In this document: piece after piece, positions 34,632 through 43,067 of the stretch
Position numbering within the stretch: position 1 is the stretch's first letter
Layout of the letters: the number at the start of each line of letters is the position of its first letter
Source of the DNA: JASGMR01 sp963664675
Lineage (GTDB): Bacteria > Thermotogota > Thermotogae > Petrotogales > Kosmotogaceae
Length of the DNA: 64,000 nucleotides
Direction of reading: 5' to 3'
NCBI GenBank assembly: GCA_963664675.2
Contig: CAXXLB010000009.1
Span: 124,001 to 188,000 of the forward strand
Notes under the pieces: generated by a model
Database searches by the model: none
Told to the model about the DNA's origin: nothing
Seen by the model: only the letters and a program-made list of their open reading frames with translations
Program-made: the position numbers and the translations under genes

Positions 34632-35909
34632 TTACGCACTGATCTTTTTATAAATTGAATCTTTTATTTTATGCAGTCCTTTTTCAGTGATCTTATAATA
34701 ACCATCTTTCTCAATTAAAAATTTTTCCTTTATCAATGATTCTGTGAGTTGAGGAAAGTTTTTATCGAAATCATAGTCGTTCCCCAAACTATATTGAAAG
34801 TCTGAGAGCAGGGGCAATTCTATATTCTGAAAATTCTTTCTCATCGAAGAGATTATATTTTCTCTCTGACTTTCTCCTTCTCTCTCCAGATAATACAGAA
34901 TCCATATCTGAAAGGACTTTTCACGGTATATTTTCCATCTGGACTCGAAGGGTAGTTTATATTTTTCGTAATTGAACTCTTTTCCCTTTACTCTGGATAA
35001 GGTTTCGGAGGTCAATTCGAGCGCATCCAGAAATATTCTCACGGCTATAAAAATTCCTATTATTATATCCGCTATGGAAATATTGAAGATGGAAAAGACA
35101 GCACCAACGATTACCGCAAGCGAAACGAAAATGTGATTTTTTGAGTCCACGGATTGGGTTATCAGAGCTATGTTTTTTGTCCTCCTGCCGACTAATCTCT
35201 GATAACTTGCCAGAAACCATGCGGCAAGCATACATATCGCTTCGATAGTTATAACCAGTCCCGGCCGGGACAATTTTTCTGCATTTCCGGATATCAAATC
35301 AAAGAGAGTAACCACGGATTCGAAAGCTATACTGACGGACGAAAAGTACATCATTATGAGGATAACCGCAGCACCAATGAGCTCTTTTTTGTACCTCACA
35401 CCCACGAAAACTGCAAGTGCCGAAGCCGTATCAATCGCAGCATCTGTTCCGTCCGCTATCAACGCAATGCTACCCGAAACGAAACCTGCCAGAAGCTTCA
35501 CCACGGTAAGAATAAGATCGATGAAGAAAGTGTTTTTTGAGGCACATTCAGCCGAATTGATATTTTTTCCTATCCAGCCCGTCACTTTAAAAATTTTGCT
35601 GTATTCTGCGGCTTCTTCTTTCCCCTTCACAGATAGATGATAAAGACCGTCTTTCAAAACGATATAATCTTTTTCCTCAGCCTCTTCTATCATTTTTGCC
35701 GGGTCCGGAATCTGGTCGTGATTCCTGCCGTGTCTTCCCGATCTTTTTTCATCAATCGGGCCGTAACCAAACTGGGTCACAAAACTATAAAAGGTCTTTT
35801 TTATTTTTTCTTCGGAACAGGGCCCATTTTTATGAATGAACATGGGAATCAATTTGTAAGAGTTTTCTCTCTTTTTTTCCCGTTTTTCTTTACGTTTTCC
35901 TTCAGACAA
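34632..35909 (-). CDS. CDF-like cation transporter with winged-helix-like flanks
   Basis: A 425-aa protein, longer than usual CDF exporters (about 300 aa). Residues about 125-315 hold the transmembrane part with SGSIALIADGTDAAIDTASA, aligned to the CDF TM2 motif, and VDSKNHIFVSLAV, aligned to TM5. The metal-site residues differ from the zinc type: DxxxD instead of HxxxD in TM2, DxxxH in TM5. Residues 18-105 and about 330-420 look like two winged-helix-type domains with similar endings (DGLYHLSVKGKEEA and DGYYKITEKGLHKI), instead of the usual C-terminal CDF domain. It starts at TTG and follows pepF with 18 nt between. Confidence 0.75.
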   Translation of the reverse strand: MSEGKRKEKREKKRENSYKLIPMFIHKNGPCSEEKIKKTFYSFVTQFGYGPIDEKRSGRHGRNHDQIPDPAKMIEEAEEKDYIVLKDGLYHLSVKGKEEAAEYSKIFKVTGWIGKNINSAECASKNTFFIDLILTVVKLLAGFVSGSIALIADGTDAAIDTASALAVFVGVRYKKELIGAAVILIMMYFSSVSIAFESVVTLFDLISGNAEKLSRPGLVITIEAICMLAAWFLASYQRLVGRRTKNIALITQSVDSKNHIFVSLAVIVGAVFSIFNISIADIIIGIFIAVRIFLDALELTSETLSRVKGKEFNYEKYKLPFESRWKIYREKSFQIWILYYLEREGESQRENIISSMRKNFQNIELPLLSDFQYSLGNDYDFDKNFPQLTESLIKEKFLIEKDGYYKITEKGLHKIKDSIYKKISA

Positions 35910-35926
35910 AAACGCCCCCGTAATTT

Positions 35927-37717
35927 TTACCCGTTCAGAAGGTTTTCAAGTTCGTTTAAAAATCTTCTCTCAATAAAGTCGAAACCCCTCTGCCAGAAAT
36001 CGGGTTTTGATATGTCAACACCAAGTTTGCTTAAAAGATTCTCAGGACTATCATTTCCTCCACTTTTCAAAAGATTCAGATATTTCTTTTTAAATGAATC
36101 TCCACCTTGAAGAAACAGTTCATACAACGATACAACCATGAGCTGTGCAAAATTGTATGCATAACAATAAAATGGAGTGTGATAGATGTGAGGAATTCCT
36201 GCCCATTCAAAACCGCTGAAATCAAAATATTCAATCGAATCGCCAAACATCTTCTTCAATTCGGCCAGATAGATCACCGAAAGATCATCAAAACTCTGGT
36301 ACTCTTTTCCTATAGCTTCGTGCGCCCTCAATTCAAATGAGGTGAAGAGATTTTGCCTGTTCATCGTAGCGAACATGGTTTCGAGTTTTTGGGATATCAG
36401 AGAGATTTTTTCGTCTTTATCCCCTATTCTATCGAGAAGGTAATCGGTCATTATCATCTCTGAGAAAACCGAAGCGGTCTCGGCAGTTGTGAGAGGAGTT
36501 TCATAATTGAATATGTTCTGTACTCTGGATATCTCTCCGTGGAGTCCATGTCCAAGTTCATGTGCCAGTGTCATTACGTCATTCAGATCTCCTGAAAAAT
36601 TGAGAAGAACGAAGGGATGCAGATCGGGAGAAGCACTGAAACAGAATGCGCCGCCCCTCTTGCTCGGCAAGATTTCTGCATGGATATAATCGCCATCGAA
36701 GAATTCTTTATACTTCAACATCACGTCTTCATCGAAATTTTTCATCGCATCCAGAACCATATTCTTCGCTTCTTCCCATGTATATTTTGTCGTTGTATTT
36801 TTCAGTGGAGCATAGATATCGCTGTGAAGTACTTTTTCCTTATTCATCATTTTAGCTTTCAATCTGTAGTATTTATGAACGAGAACGTTGTTTTCAGTCG
36901 TAACTTTTATGAGGGAATCTATTATTTCGTCGCTCACTTCATTCGACAGGTTTCTCGGTGATATCGAAGATGGATAATTTCGTTTTTTGGATTCGTTTAT
37001 CCAGTCTTTTACAAGTGCATTGTAAATGTTGGCATATATTATGCTGTTTTCCTCGGGCCTGGTGAAAGACATCTCAAAAGCCTTTTTTCTCAATTCGCCG
37101 TCGGGACTCATCTTAAGCGCTCTCAGCTGGCTGTCGTTCAGAACTTTTTCTTCACCATCGATCTCCAGTTTATATCTTATCGATGAATTGAATTCACTAA
37201 AAAGTTTTAAAAAAGCTTTTTTACCCGATACATCCTTCAGTTTTATTATCTTTTCTTCCGGCTCGGAAAGTAAGAACTTTTTTTCATCGAGAATTCTCTT
37301 TACGAAATGTTTAAAACCGATTAACTTTTCATCGCTGAAAATCTTTTCAAATTCATCATTCGATAGTTTTGAAAAAGCTATTTTTGAAAAAACGAGTGCA
37401 CTTTCGACGTCCGATGATAATGAGTTCATTTTGTTGAGTAGCTTCGCCGCATCCGGATTTGAAGTATCCTCAGATTGAAACAGATATGCATACATAAACA
37501 TCTTTGAAAGCTTTCTGTAAATCAGTCCCGTTCTCTCAAAAAAGTCTTCCAGGTCTATCAGGGCAAAATCTTCTTTGAAGAATTTATGTTTATATTCGGC
37601 CTCCAAGGCTGTGCTTTCATCTTTGACCAGTTTAATATCATCTTTTAATTCTTCACTGTCCGGTGATGGGTAGAGCATTGTCAGGTCCCATCTCACTCCT
37701 TTTGCATTATAATTCAT
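35927..37717 (-). CDS. pepF: Oligoendopeptidase F-family (M3) peptidase
   Basis: A 596-aa zinc metallopeptidase of normal length for the family. HELGH (residues 386-390) with LAHELGHGLHG is the active site; the downstream Glu in FSEMIMTDYLL is the third zinc ligand, and HTPFYCYAYNFAQL is the conserved C-terminal segment that positions substrate. It degrades short peptides in the cytoplasm. ATG follows GGAGGTG. The CDF-like gene is directly downstream on the same strand. Confidence 0.95.
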   Translation of the reverse strand: MNYNAKGVRWDLTMLYPSPDSEELKDDIKLVKDESTALEAEYKHKFFKEDFALIDLEDFFERTGLIYRKLSKMFMYAYLFQSEDTSNPDAAKLLNKMNSLSSDVESALVFSKIAFSKLSNDEFEKIFSDEKLIGFKHFVKRILDEKKFLLSEPEEKIIKLKDVSGKKAFLKLFSEFNSSIRYKLEIDGEEKVLNDSQLRALKMSPDGELRKKAFEMSFTRPEENSIIYANIYNALVKDWINESKKRNYPSSISPRNLSNEVSDEIIDSLIKVTTENNVLVHKYYRLKAKMMNKEKVLHSDIYAPLKNTTTKYTWEEAKNMVLDAMKNFDEDVMLKYKEFFDGDYIHAEILPSKRGGAFCFSASPDLHPFVLLNFSGDLNDVMTLAHELGHGLHGEISRVQNIFNYETPLTTAETASVFSEMIMTDYLLDRIGDKDEKISLISQKLETMFATMNRQNLFTSFELRAHEAIGKEYQSFDDLSVIYLAELKKMFGDSIEYFDFSGFEWAGIPHIYHTPFYCYAYNFAQLMVVSLYELFLQGGDSFKKKYLNLLKSGGNDSPENLLSKLGVDISKPDFWQRGFDFIERRFLNELENLLNG

Positions 37718-37828
37718 TCGAACACCTCCAACATAATTTTATCATAAGCCTTTCAAATCAGGTTGTATAAATAATCTTTAAACAATTGGTGATATAATAA
37801 TTAGGAATACGTATAAAGAGGTGTTTTT

Positions 37829-39166
37829 TTGAAAAGGGTAGATATACTCAATAATAAAATGTTTCCAACATTACTCAAGCTTTCCTGGCCGATGATACTT
37901 TCGAATATGTTTCAAAATATCTATAATATCATCGATACTTTCTGGTTGGGAAAACTTGGAAAAGAAGCTGTAGCGGCTCCAACCGTAGCGTGGCCGATAA
38001 TATTCACCTTCATTTCAATCAGTTCAGGTTTTTCAGTCGCGGCTCTGGCTCTCGTTTCTCAATACATCGGCGCAGGCAGAAAAGATGATGCCAGACTGTA
38101 CTCGGCCCAGGTTTTTTCATTGACATTCATAATATCAATTATATTTTCCATATTCGGCTTTTTCAGCGGAAATATTCTCACACTTTTAGATATTCCGAAA
38201 GAAATGTTCCAATTGACAGATGTATATTTAAAAACGATTCTGTTCGGATTGCCCTTTACCTTCGTGGGATTTGCTTTCAATTCCATCTTCACAGGGTGGG
38301 GCGATACTTTGACTCCTATGATTTTATCGAGCATTTCTCTGGGTGCAAATGTCATTCTGGATCCGTTGCTGATATTCGGCATGGGGCCATTTCCGGAACT
38401 GGGGGTTTTTGGCGCTGCACTGGCAACCGTTATCTGCAGATCGATAGTATTTTTTGTAGGAACTTTCATCCTCTTTAAAGGAAAGGGAGAAATAAAGATT
38501 TTCTTCAAGGATTTATTACCAAAGAAAAACTGTGTCAGAAAAATTTTGAAAATCGGACTTCCTTCTTCCTTTGGACAGTTCGTGACTTCTCTTGCGTTCG
38601 TTATAATAACTTCACTGGTCACTCAGTTCGGTACCGTTGCAACGGCGGCAATGGGGGTTGGTCAAAGGATAATATCGATTGCAAATATGTTCGCGTTTGG
38701 AGTAGCTCAGGCTGCCGCGGCCATGGTCGGACAATATCTCGGTGCCGACCGAAAGAATGACGCATACAAAGTTGTGTGGAAAGCGGCATTTTTTAATATC
38801 ATCGTGGTGGGGATAATGTGTACATTCACTTTCCTGTTTGGTAAAGAGATCACCGCCTTTTTCGTCAATGAACCGGAAGTGCTGGTGGAGGGTCAGAATT
38901 TTTTTAACATTGTTTCCTTCTCCATACCATTTTTCGTCACGTTCGCTATCTTCGATAACGCTCTTAGAAGTTCGGGGCACACCGTGGTTTCAATGATTAT
39001 AAATATTGTAAGACTATGGGGAATAAGGCTTCCCATTATATATTTAATGGGTTTATCATTGGGAACAACAGGAATCTGGTACGCAATGTTTATAAGCAAC
39101 ATGGCAGTTATGATAATTTCGGGAATAGTTATTCTAAGGAAAAAATGGCTTGAAAAAGTTATATAA
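37829..39166 (+). CDS. MATE-family efflux transporter
   Basis: A 445-aa membrane protein with about 12 spans in two homologous halves; each half begins with a MATE-type pattern (LSWPMILSNMFQNIYNIIDTFW; IGLPSSFGQFVTSLAFVI). Such proteins export drugs or other organic cations with Na+ or H+. It starts at TTG behind AAAGAGGTG. It is divergent from pepF and monocistronic, ending in a stem-loop. Confidence 0.93.
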   Translation: MKRVDILNNKMFPTLLKLSWPMILSNMFQNIYNIIDTFWLGKLGKEAVAAPTVAWPIIFTFISISSGFSVAALALVSQYIGAGRKDDARLYSAQVFSLTFIISIIFSIFGFFSGNILTLLDIPKEMFQLTDVYLKTILFGLPFTFVGFAFNSIFTGWGDTLTPMILSSISLGANVILDPLLIFGMGPFPELGVFGAALATVICRSIVFFVGTFILFKGKGEIKIFFKDLLPKKNCVRKILKIGLPSSFGQFVTSLAFVIITSLVTQFGTVATAAMGVGQRIISIANMFAFGVAQAAAAMVGQYLGADRKNDAYKVVWKAAFFNIIVVGIMCTFTFLFGKEITAFFVNEPEVLVEGQNFFNIVSFSIPFFVTFAIFDNALRSSGHTVVSMIINIVRLWGIRLPIIYLMGLSLGTTGIWYAMFISNMAVMIISGIVILRKKWLEKVI

Positions 39167-39167
39167 A

Positions 39168-39187
39168 AAAGGGCCTAAGGGCCCTTT
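39168..39187. terminator. Bidirectional terminator between MATE gene and sugar operon
   Basis: AAAGGGCC-TAAG-GGCCCTTT, an 8-bp perfect stem. The T-run is longer on the minus strand (TTTTTT), where it ends the sugar permease operon; on the plus strand it follows the MATE gene by 2 nt. Confidence 0.85.
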
Positions 39188-39191
39188 CAAA

Positions 39192-40016
39192 CTATCCTTT
39201 AACTGATCCGGCAAGCAATCCCCGCAGAAAATATTTTCCGAGGAAAATATAAACGAGCAGTGCTGGCAGCGCTGTGATGATCGCACCTGCCATCTGAACA
39301 TTCCATTCAACTACCTGTGATCCTGCCAGATTGACTAGAGCCACTGTAATTGGTTGTTTTGTGGGATCACTGGTCACCGTTACCGCAAAGAGAAATTCAT
39401 TCCAGATATTGGTGAACTGCCAGATTATAACAACTACGAATCCTGGCAGTGAGATCGGAAAAAGAACCTTCCAGTAAGATTTGAAAATTCCCGCACCATC
39501 AATATTTGCCGCCTCAATAAGCTCGGTCGGAACTTCCGCATAGTAATTTCTGAAAATCAAAGTTGTGATTGGCAATCCATATATTATATGTACCAGAATC
39601 AATCCTCCAATTGAACCATACAGTCCTATATTTTGCAGAAAAGTTATCATCGGAAATAAAATGCTCTGGTAGGGAATAAACATACCGAATAATATTATGG
39701 CAAACAACGCATTTGATCCCCTGAACTTAAGTTTTGAAAGAACGTAACCATTTATAGATCCCACCATCGCAGAAACAAAAGTAGCAGGAATGACCAGAAT
39801 AAAAGAATTTATAAGGTTTCCCTTTAATTTATCAAAGGCCTTTACAAAACCGTCAAGGGAAAGTGAAGACGGCCAATTCCACATCAGGGGTTTTCCCACC
39901 TCATCAAAGGGCTTGAAGCTGGTCGCGAGTAAAACGTATATCGGTAACAAGAAGCCAACCAGAAATACGGTAAGGAGAATATATACGGTTATCTTTTTTC
40001 CTGTTTTTTTCGCCAT
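39192..40016 (-). CDS. Sugar ABC transporter permease, MalG type
   Basis: A 274-aa permease from ATG 40016 (GAGGG 8-10 nt before it); a GTG three codons earlier overlaps the stop of the previous gene. Six spans and the EAA loop EAANIDGAGIFKSYWKVLFP that contacts the ATPase. With the MalF-type protein it forms the channel for a sugar delivered by the binding protein upstream. No ATPase gene is in this operon, so a shared MsmK/MalK-type subunit elsewhere must energise it. Confidence 0.92.
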   Translation of the reverse strand: MAKKTGKKITVYILLTVFLVGFLLPIYVLLATSFKPFDEVGKPLMWNWPSSLSLDGFVKAFDKLKGNLINSFILVIPATFVSAMVGSINGYVLSKLKFRGSNALFAIILFGMFIPYQSILFPMITFLQNIGLYGSIGGLILVHIIYGLPITTLIFRNYYAEVPTELIEAANIDGAGIFKSYWKVLFPISLPGFVVVIIWQFTNIWNEFLFAVTVTSDPTKQPITVALVNLAGSQVVEWNVQMAGAIITALPALLVYIFLGKYFLRGLLAGSVKG

Positions 40017-40021
40017 CAGGA

Positions 40022-40951
40022 TCACGCCCTCTTATTAGATTTGAATGAAGAGACAAGATATGGAACAATAAAAATCGCAACAAGCAAAAGCATTATGATA
40101 GCGATAGCCGATCCACGGGCATATTTATTCGCTCTGAAGGTCGTTTCCCACATATAAATAGAAGGAACATCAGTAACATTGTTCGGCCCGCTTCCGGTCA
40201 TCGCATATACCAGATCAAATATCTTAAGTGATATATGGGCCAGAATTATCATGGCGGAAAATGTGATCGGTTTTAAAATCGGGAATTTAACCTTCCAGAA
40301 GATCTGCCAGCCACTGGCACCATCGACCATTGCCGCCTCTGTAAAGGTAGACGGTATTCCTCTCAGGCCTGCCAGATACATTGCCATTGTATACCCTGCC
40401 ATCTGCCACACGGCACCTATAATTACTGGAACCAGCGCAAAATTAAAATTTATAAAATTGTCCGTGCTGGTATACCACTTCCATTCCAAACCGTACAAAC
40501 CTATAGAGTTGAACAGAAGATTTATGCCCTCGGGATTTTCAGGTAATATTCCCGGAGCAAATATCCAGCTCCATACCGTACCGGTCACAACAAAAGCAAG
40601 AGCCATTGGAAAAAGAAAGAAATTCTGAAAAACTCCAGCCCCCTTAACTTTTGAATCGACAAGAATTGCGAGTATAATTCCAAGAAATAAACATCCGAAT
40701 ATGAAAAAAATTGTGAAATAAAGCGTATTCCACAGATCGGTCTGAAATCTTGAATCAGAAAATATCCTTTCATAGTTTTTCAATCCTTGAAAAACATAAT
40801 CATGCCTTAAAAGTTTTGAAAAACTATTCCAATCTGAAAATGACGTTCTAACCGTCCAGCCTATGAAGCCGTAAACAAATACACCTATACAGACTAATGT
40901 TGGAGAAATTATCGCAAAAGAAATTAGACCTCTCTTAGTACTTCTTTTAAT
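40022..40951 (-). CDS. Sugar ABC transporter permease, MalF type; likely AUU start
   Basis: The EAA loop EAAMVDGASGWQIFWKVKFP and six spans identify the MalF-type partner. An AUG-type start at 40783 (TTG) would remove the whole first span. The frame is open up to 40956 (in-frame TGA just above), and the residues KRSTKRGLISFAIISPTLVC... give the standard MalF N-terminus with the first span. The only fitting start is ATT at 40951-40949, with GGAGGTGA (40965-40958) in front. From there the protein is 309 aa, the usual length. Probably a non-AUG start codon. Confidence 0.88.
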   Translation of the reverse strand: MKRSTKRGLISFAIISPTLVCIGVFVYGFIGWTVRTSFSDWNSFSKLLRHDYVFQGLKNYERIFSDSRFQTDLWNTLYFTIFFIFGCLFLGIILAILVDSKVKGAGVFQNFFLFPMALAFVVTGTVWSWIFAPGILPENPEGINLLFNSIGLYGLEWKWYTSTDNFINFNFALVPVIIGAVWQMAGYTMAMYLAGLRGIPSTFTEAAMVDGASGWQIFWKVKFPILKPITFSAMIILAHISLKIFDLVYAMTGSGPNNVTDVPSIYMWETTFRANKYARGSAIAIIMLLLVAIFIVPYLVSSFKSNKRA

Positions 40952-40974
40952 GCTGATTCACCTCCATAGAAAAA

Positions 40975-40997
40975 AACCCCGGAAGAAAACCGGGGTT
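40975..40997 (-). terminator. Stem-loop between binding protein and permease genes
   Basis: AACCCCGG and CCGGGGTT pair around a 7-nt loop and are followed by a T-run on the minus strand. It lies 17 nt behind the binding-protein stop and before the permease ribosome site, so partial termination here would make binding protein more abundant than permeases. Confidence 0.85.
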
Positions 40998-41013
40998 ATA
41001 AGAAATGTATTAA

Positions 41014-42249
41014 TTACAGATTATCTTCAGCGGCTTCAACAATGCCGTCAACACATTTTTCAACGTTTCTGTCGGTTACATAAGTATTTATAACATCGTT
41101 CAAGGCTGTTATAAATCCTTCAGGTGCCGCCGAACCATGTGCAATGGATGGTAATAATGCATTGGTAGCAAAATCGTCCATTGACCATGTTAAATAAACA
41201 TCGTATAGTGATTTGTCAGCATCAACTCTTGCAGGAATCGAACCTTTGATAGGATTGAAAGTGTCCTGTCCTTCAACAGATGAAACGAGTCTCAACCATT
41301 TTTTAGCATTTTCCGCATCCGGCGCGCCTTTAGGTAATCCAAATGTATCACTGACTACCATAAATATTCCTTCGTTGCCGGGTACTACGGACCAATCGAA
41401 TTCTACACCAGGTGTCCAGCCCAATGTCTTGAGATAACCTTCTGCCCAGTCTCCCATAACATTCATTGCCGCTCTTCCGTCCTGAACCATCAAAGTCGCA
41501 TCCTGCCATGTACCGGCAGCATGATCTTCATTAACATAATCCATCAATCTTCCAAAAATCTCAACAGCCTCAACTACTTTTGGATCATCAAAGCTCACCG
41601 AACCATTCCAAAGACCTTTGTAACCATCTGGTCCCAAAGTGGATGCCAGTATATCTTCGAATAAATGAGTTGCAGGCCATTTGTTTTTATCTCCCAACGC
41701 CAGTGGGACATAACCGGCTTCCTTTATTTTGTCCAGAGCCGCAAAGAAACCATCCCAATCGAGGGGAATGGTATCTACTCCTGCTTCTTCCAAAATAGCA
41801 TTGTTCGCAAATATTACATTTCCCCTATGAACATTAACAGGAATTGAATAGACTTCACCGTCGTAGCTACAGATGCTCAAAATATCCTCAGGGAATTTAT
41901 CCGATATACCCCATTCCGCTAATAGATCGGTTATAGGCTCCATTAAACCTGTTATTACGTATGTATCGGTTAACTCTTCCCCAGCATGAACCTGGAATGA
42001 ATCCGGAGGATTTCCCCCGAGCATTCTCGTTTTTAAAACGGCTTTCGCATTTGTACCGGCCCCGCCCGCTACAGTTGCATTGATAACATTTACATCTGGA
42101 TACCATTCATTAAAGAGTTCGATCAAAGCGTTTAAACCTTCTTCTTCACCCCCGCCAGTCCACCAGCTGAAAATTTCTACCTGGCCGGCTGCGAACATGA
42201 AAGATGTTGCAAATAAAATCACTGAAAAGAAAACTAACAATTTCTTCAT
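41014..42249 (-). CDS. Sugar ABC transporter substrate-binding protein (family 1)
   Basis: A 411-aa secreted protein from ATG 42249, which follows GGAGGTG. Residues 1-20 are a signal peptide (KKLLVFFSVILFATSFMFA). The mature part begins with VEIFSWWTGGGEEEGLNAL and has GGNPPDSFQVHAGEEL, as in glucose/mannose-type binding proteins of Thermus and Thermotogota relatives. It captures the sugar outside the membrane for the MalFG-type permeases downstream. The exact sugar is not certain. Confidence 0.9.
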   Translation of the reverse strand: MKKLLVFFSVILFATSFMFAAGQVEIFSWWTGGGEEEGLNALIELFNEWYPDVNVINATVAGGAGTNAKAVLKTRMLGGNPPDSFQVHAGEELTDTYVITGLMEPITDLLAEWGISDKFPEDILSICSYDGEVYSIPVNVHRGNVIFANNAILEEAGVDTIPLDWDGFFAALDKIKEAGYVPLALGDKNKWPATHLFEDILASTLGPDGYKGLWNGSVSFDDPKVVEAVEIFGRLMDYVNEDHAAGTWQDATLMVQDGRAAMNVMGDWAEGYLKTLGWTPGVEFDWSVVPGNEGIFMVVSDTFGLPKGAPDAENAKKWLRLVSSVEGQDTFNPIKGSIPARVDADKSLYDVYLTWSMDDFATNALLPSIAHGSAAPEGFITALNDVINTYVTDRNVEKCVDGIVEAAEDNL

Positions 42250-42322
42250 GCTACACCTCCAAAAAGTATATAAACAAAAAACTTTTCCGAAAACTCCTGA
42301 ATAATATTTTACCACCAATAAA

Positions 42323-43000
42323 TTATTTTTCTGTTATTAATTCAACATATTTTTCTTTAACATCTGAAAAATAATGTTTCACAGCGAATTTCTCTCCGCC
42401 ATAGTAAAGGCTGAAGGAAAGTTCACCTTCATTATAAAAATTTTCTATGGTTCCTTCAGGATACTTCAAAACTAAATAAAAATCTATCATATCAAGCGCC
42501 GATAATCCATCGACGGATTCGTCAAAATCTGATGAAATGAAAATACCTGAGTAAACGGGGATTATTTCATCCGGCTGAACAGCTTCATTATTTGGAACCT
42601 TTAAAACCATTCCACTCAGGTCAAAAAAATTGAAATCTGCGAATAATGCCGGCAGGTAGTTGATTTCAGTTTTGTCAACGGCCGTCACAATAGTTGCCCT
42701 TAAAAGTAAATAATCTACTCCGTCGAAGTTTTCATTTGCTATCTTCACAGCTTTCCAATCACTGTCATAAACATCATCCGGAACAACGGCGGGATTAAAT
42801 CTGTTGTACTGTGGAGACAGAATATCGAAGTATAATTCCGAATCTTCATCGACTATCATTCCGCCGTAAACTTCCCCCGATTTTTCATAATAATCAAGCA
42901 GTTGGTAGGCATCCTCAGAAATCTTGTCCCACACTTCCCATGTAACTCCGAATAAAGAAACACTGAAAATTAACAGAGTCAACACCAAAAATCTCTTCAT
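42323..43000 (-). CDS. Exported protein of unknown function
   Basis: A 225-aa protein with an N-terminal signal peptide (KRFLVLTLLIFSVSLFG) and a mature part rich in acidic and aromatic residues with predicted beta strands. It resembles no family I know. It lies 73 nt before the binding-protein gene on the same strand but has its own spacing, so an operon with it is possible. Confidence 0.7.
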   Translation of the reverse strand: MKRFLVLTLLIFSVSLFGVTWEVWDKISEDAYQLLDYYEKSGEVYGGMIVDEDSELYFDILSPQYNRFNPAVVPDDVYDSDWKAVKIANENFDGVDYLLLRATIVTAVDKTEINYLPALFADFNFFDLSGMVLKVPNNEAVQPDEIIPVYSGIFISSDFDESVDGLSALDMIDFYLVLKYPEGTIENFYNEGELSFSLYYGGEKFAVKHYFSDVKEKYVELITEK

Positions 43001-43067
43001 AACGTCATCTCCTTCTTTTTTAGTTATGTAAAATTATACATTTTTTTGTGGAAAAACAAAAAGAAAA

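Noticed and set aside
38059..38622. 187-aa minus-strand frame within the MATE gene
   Set aside because: Shadow of a well-recognised transporter; no ribosome site and no family likeness.
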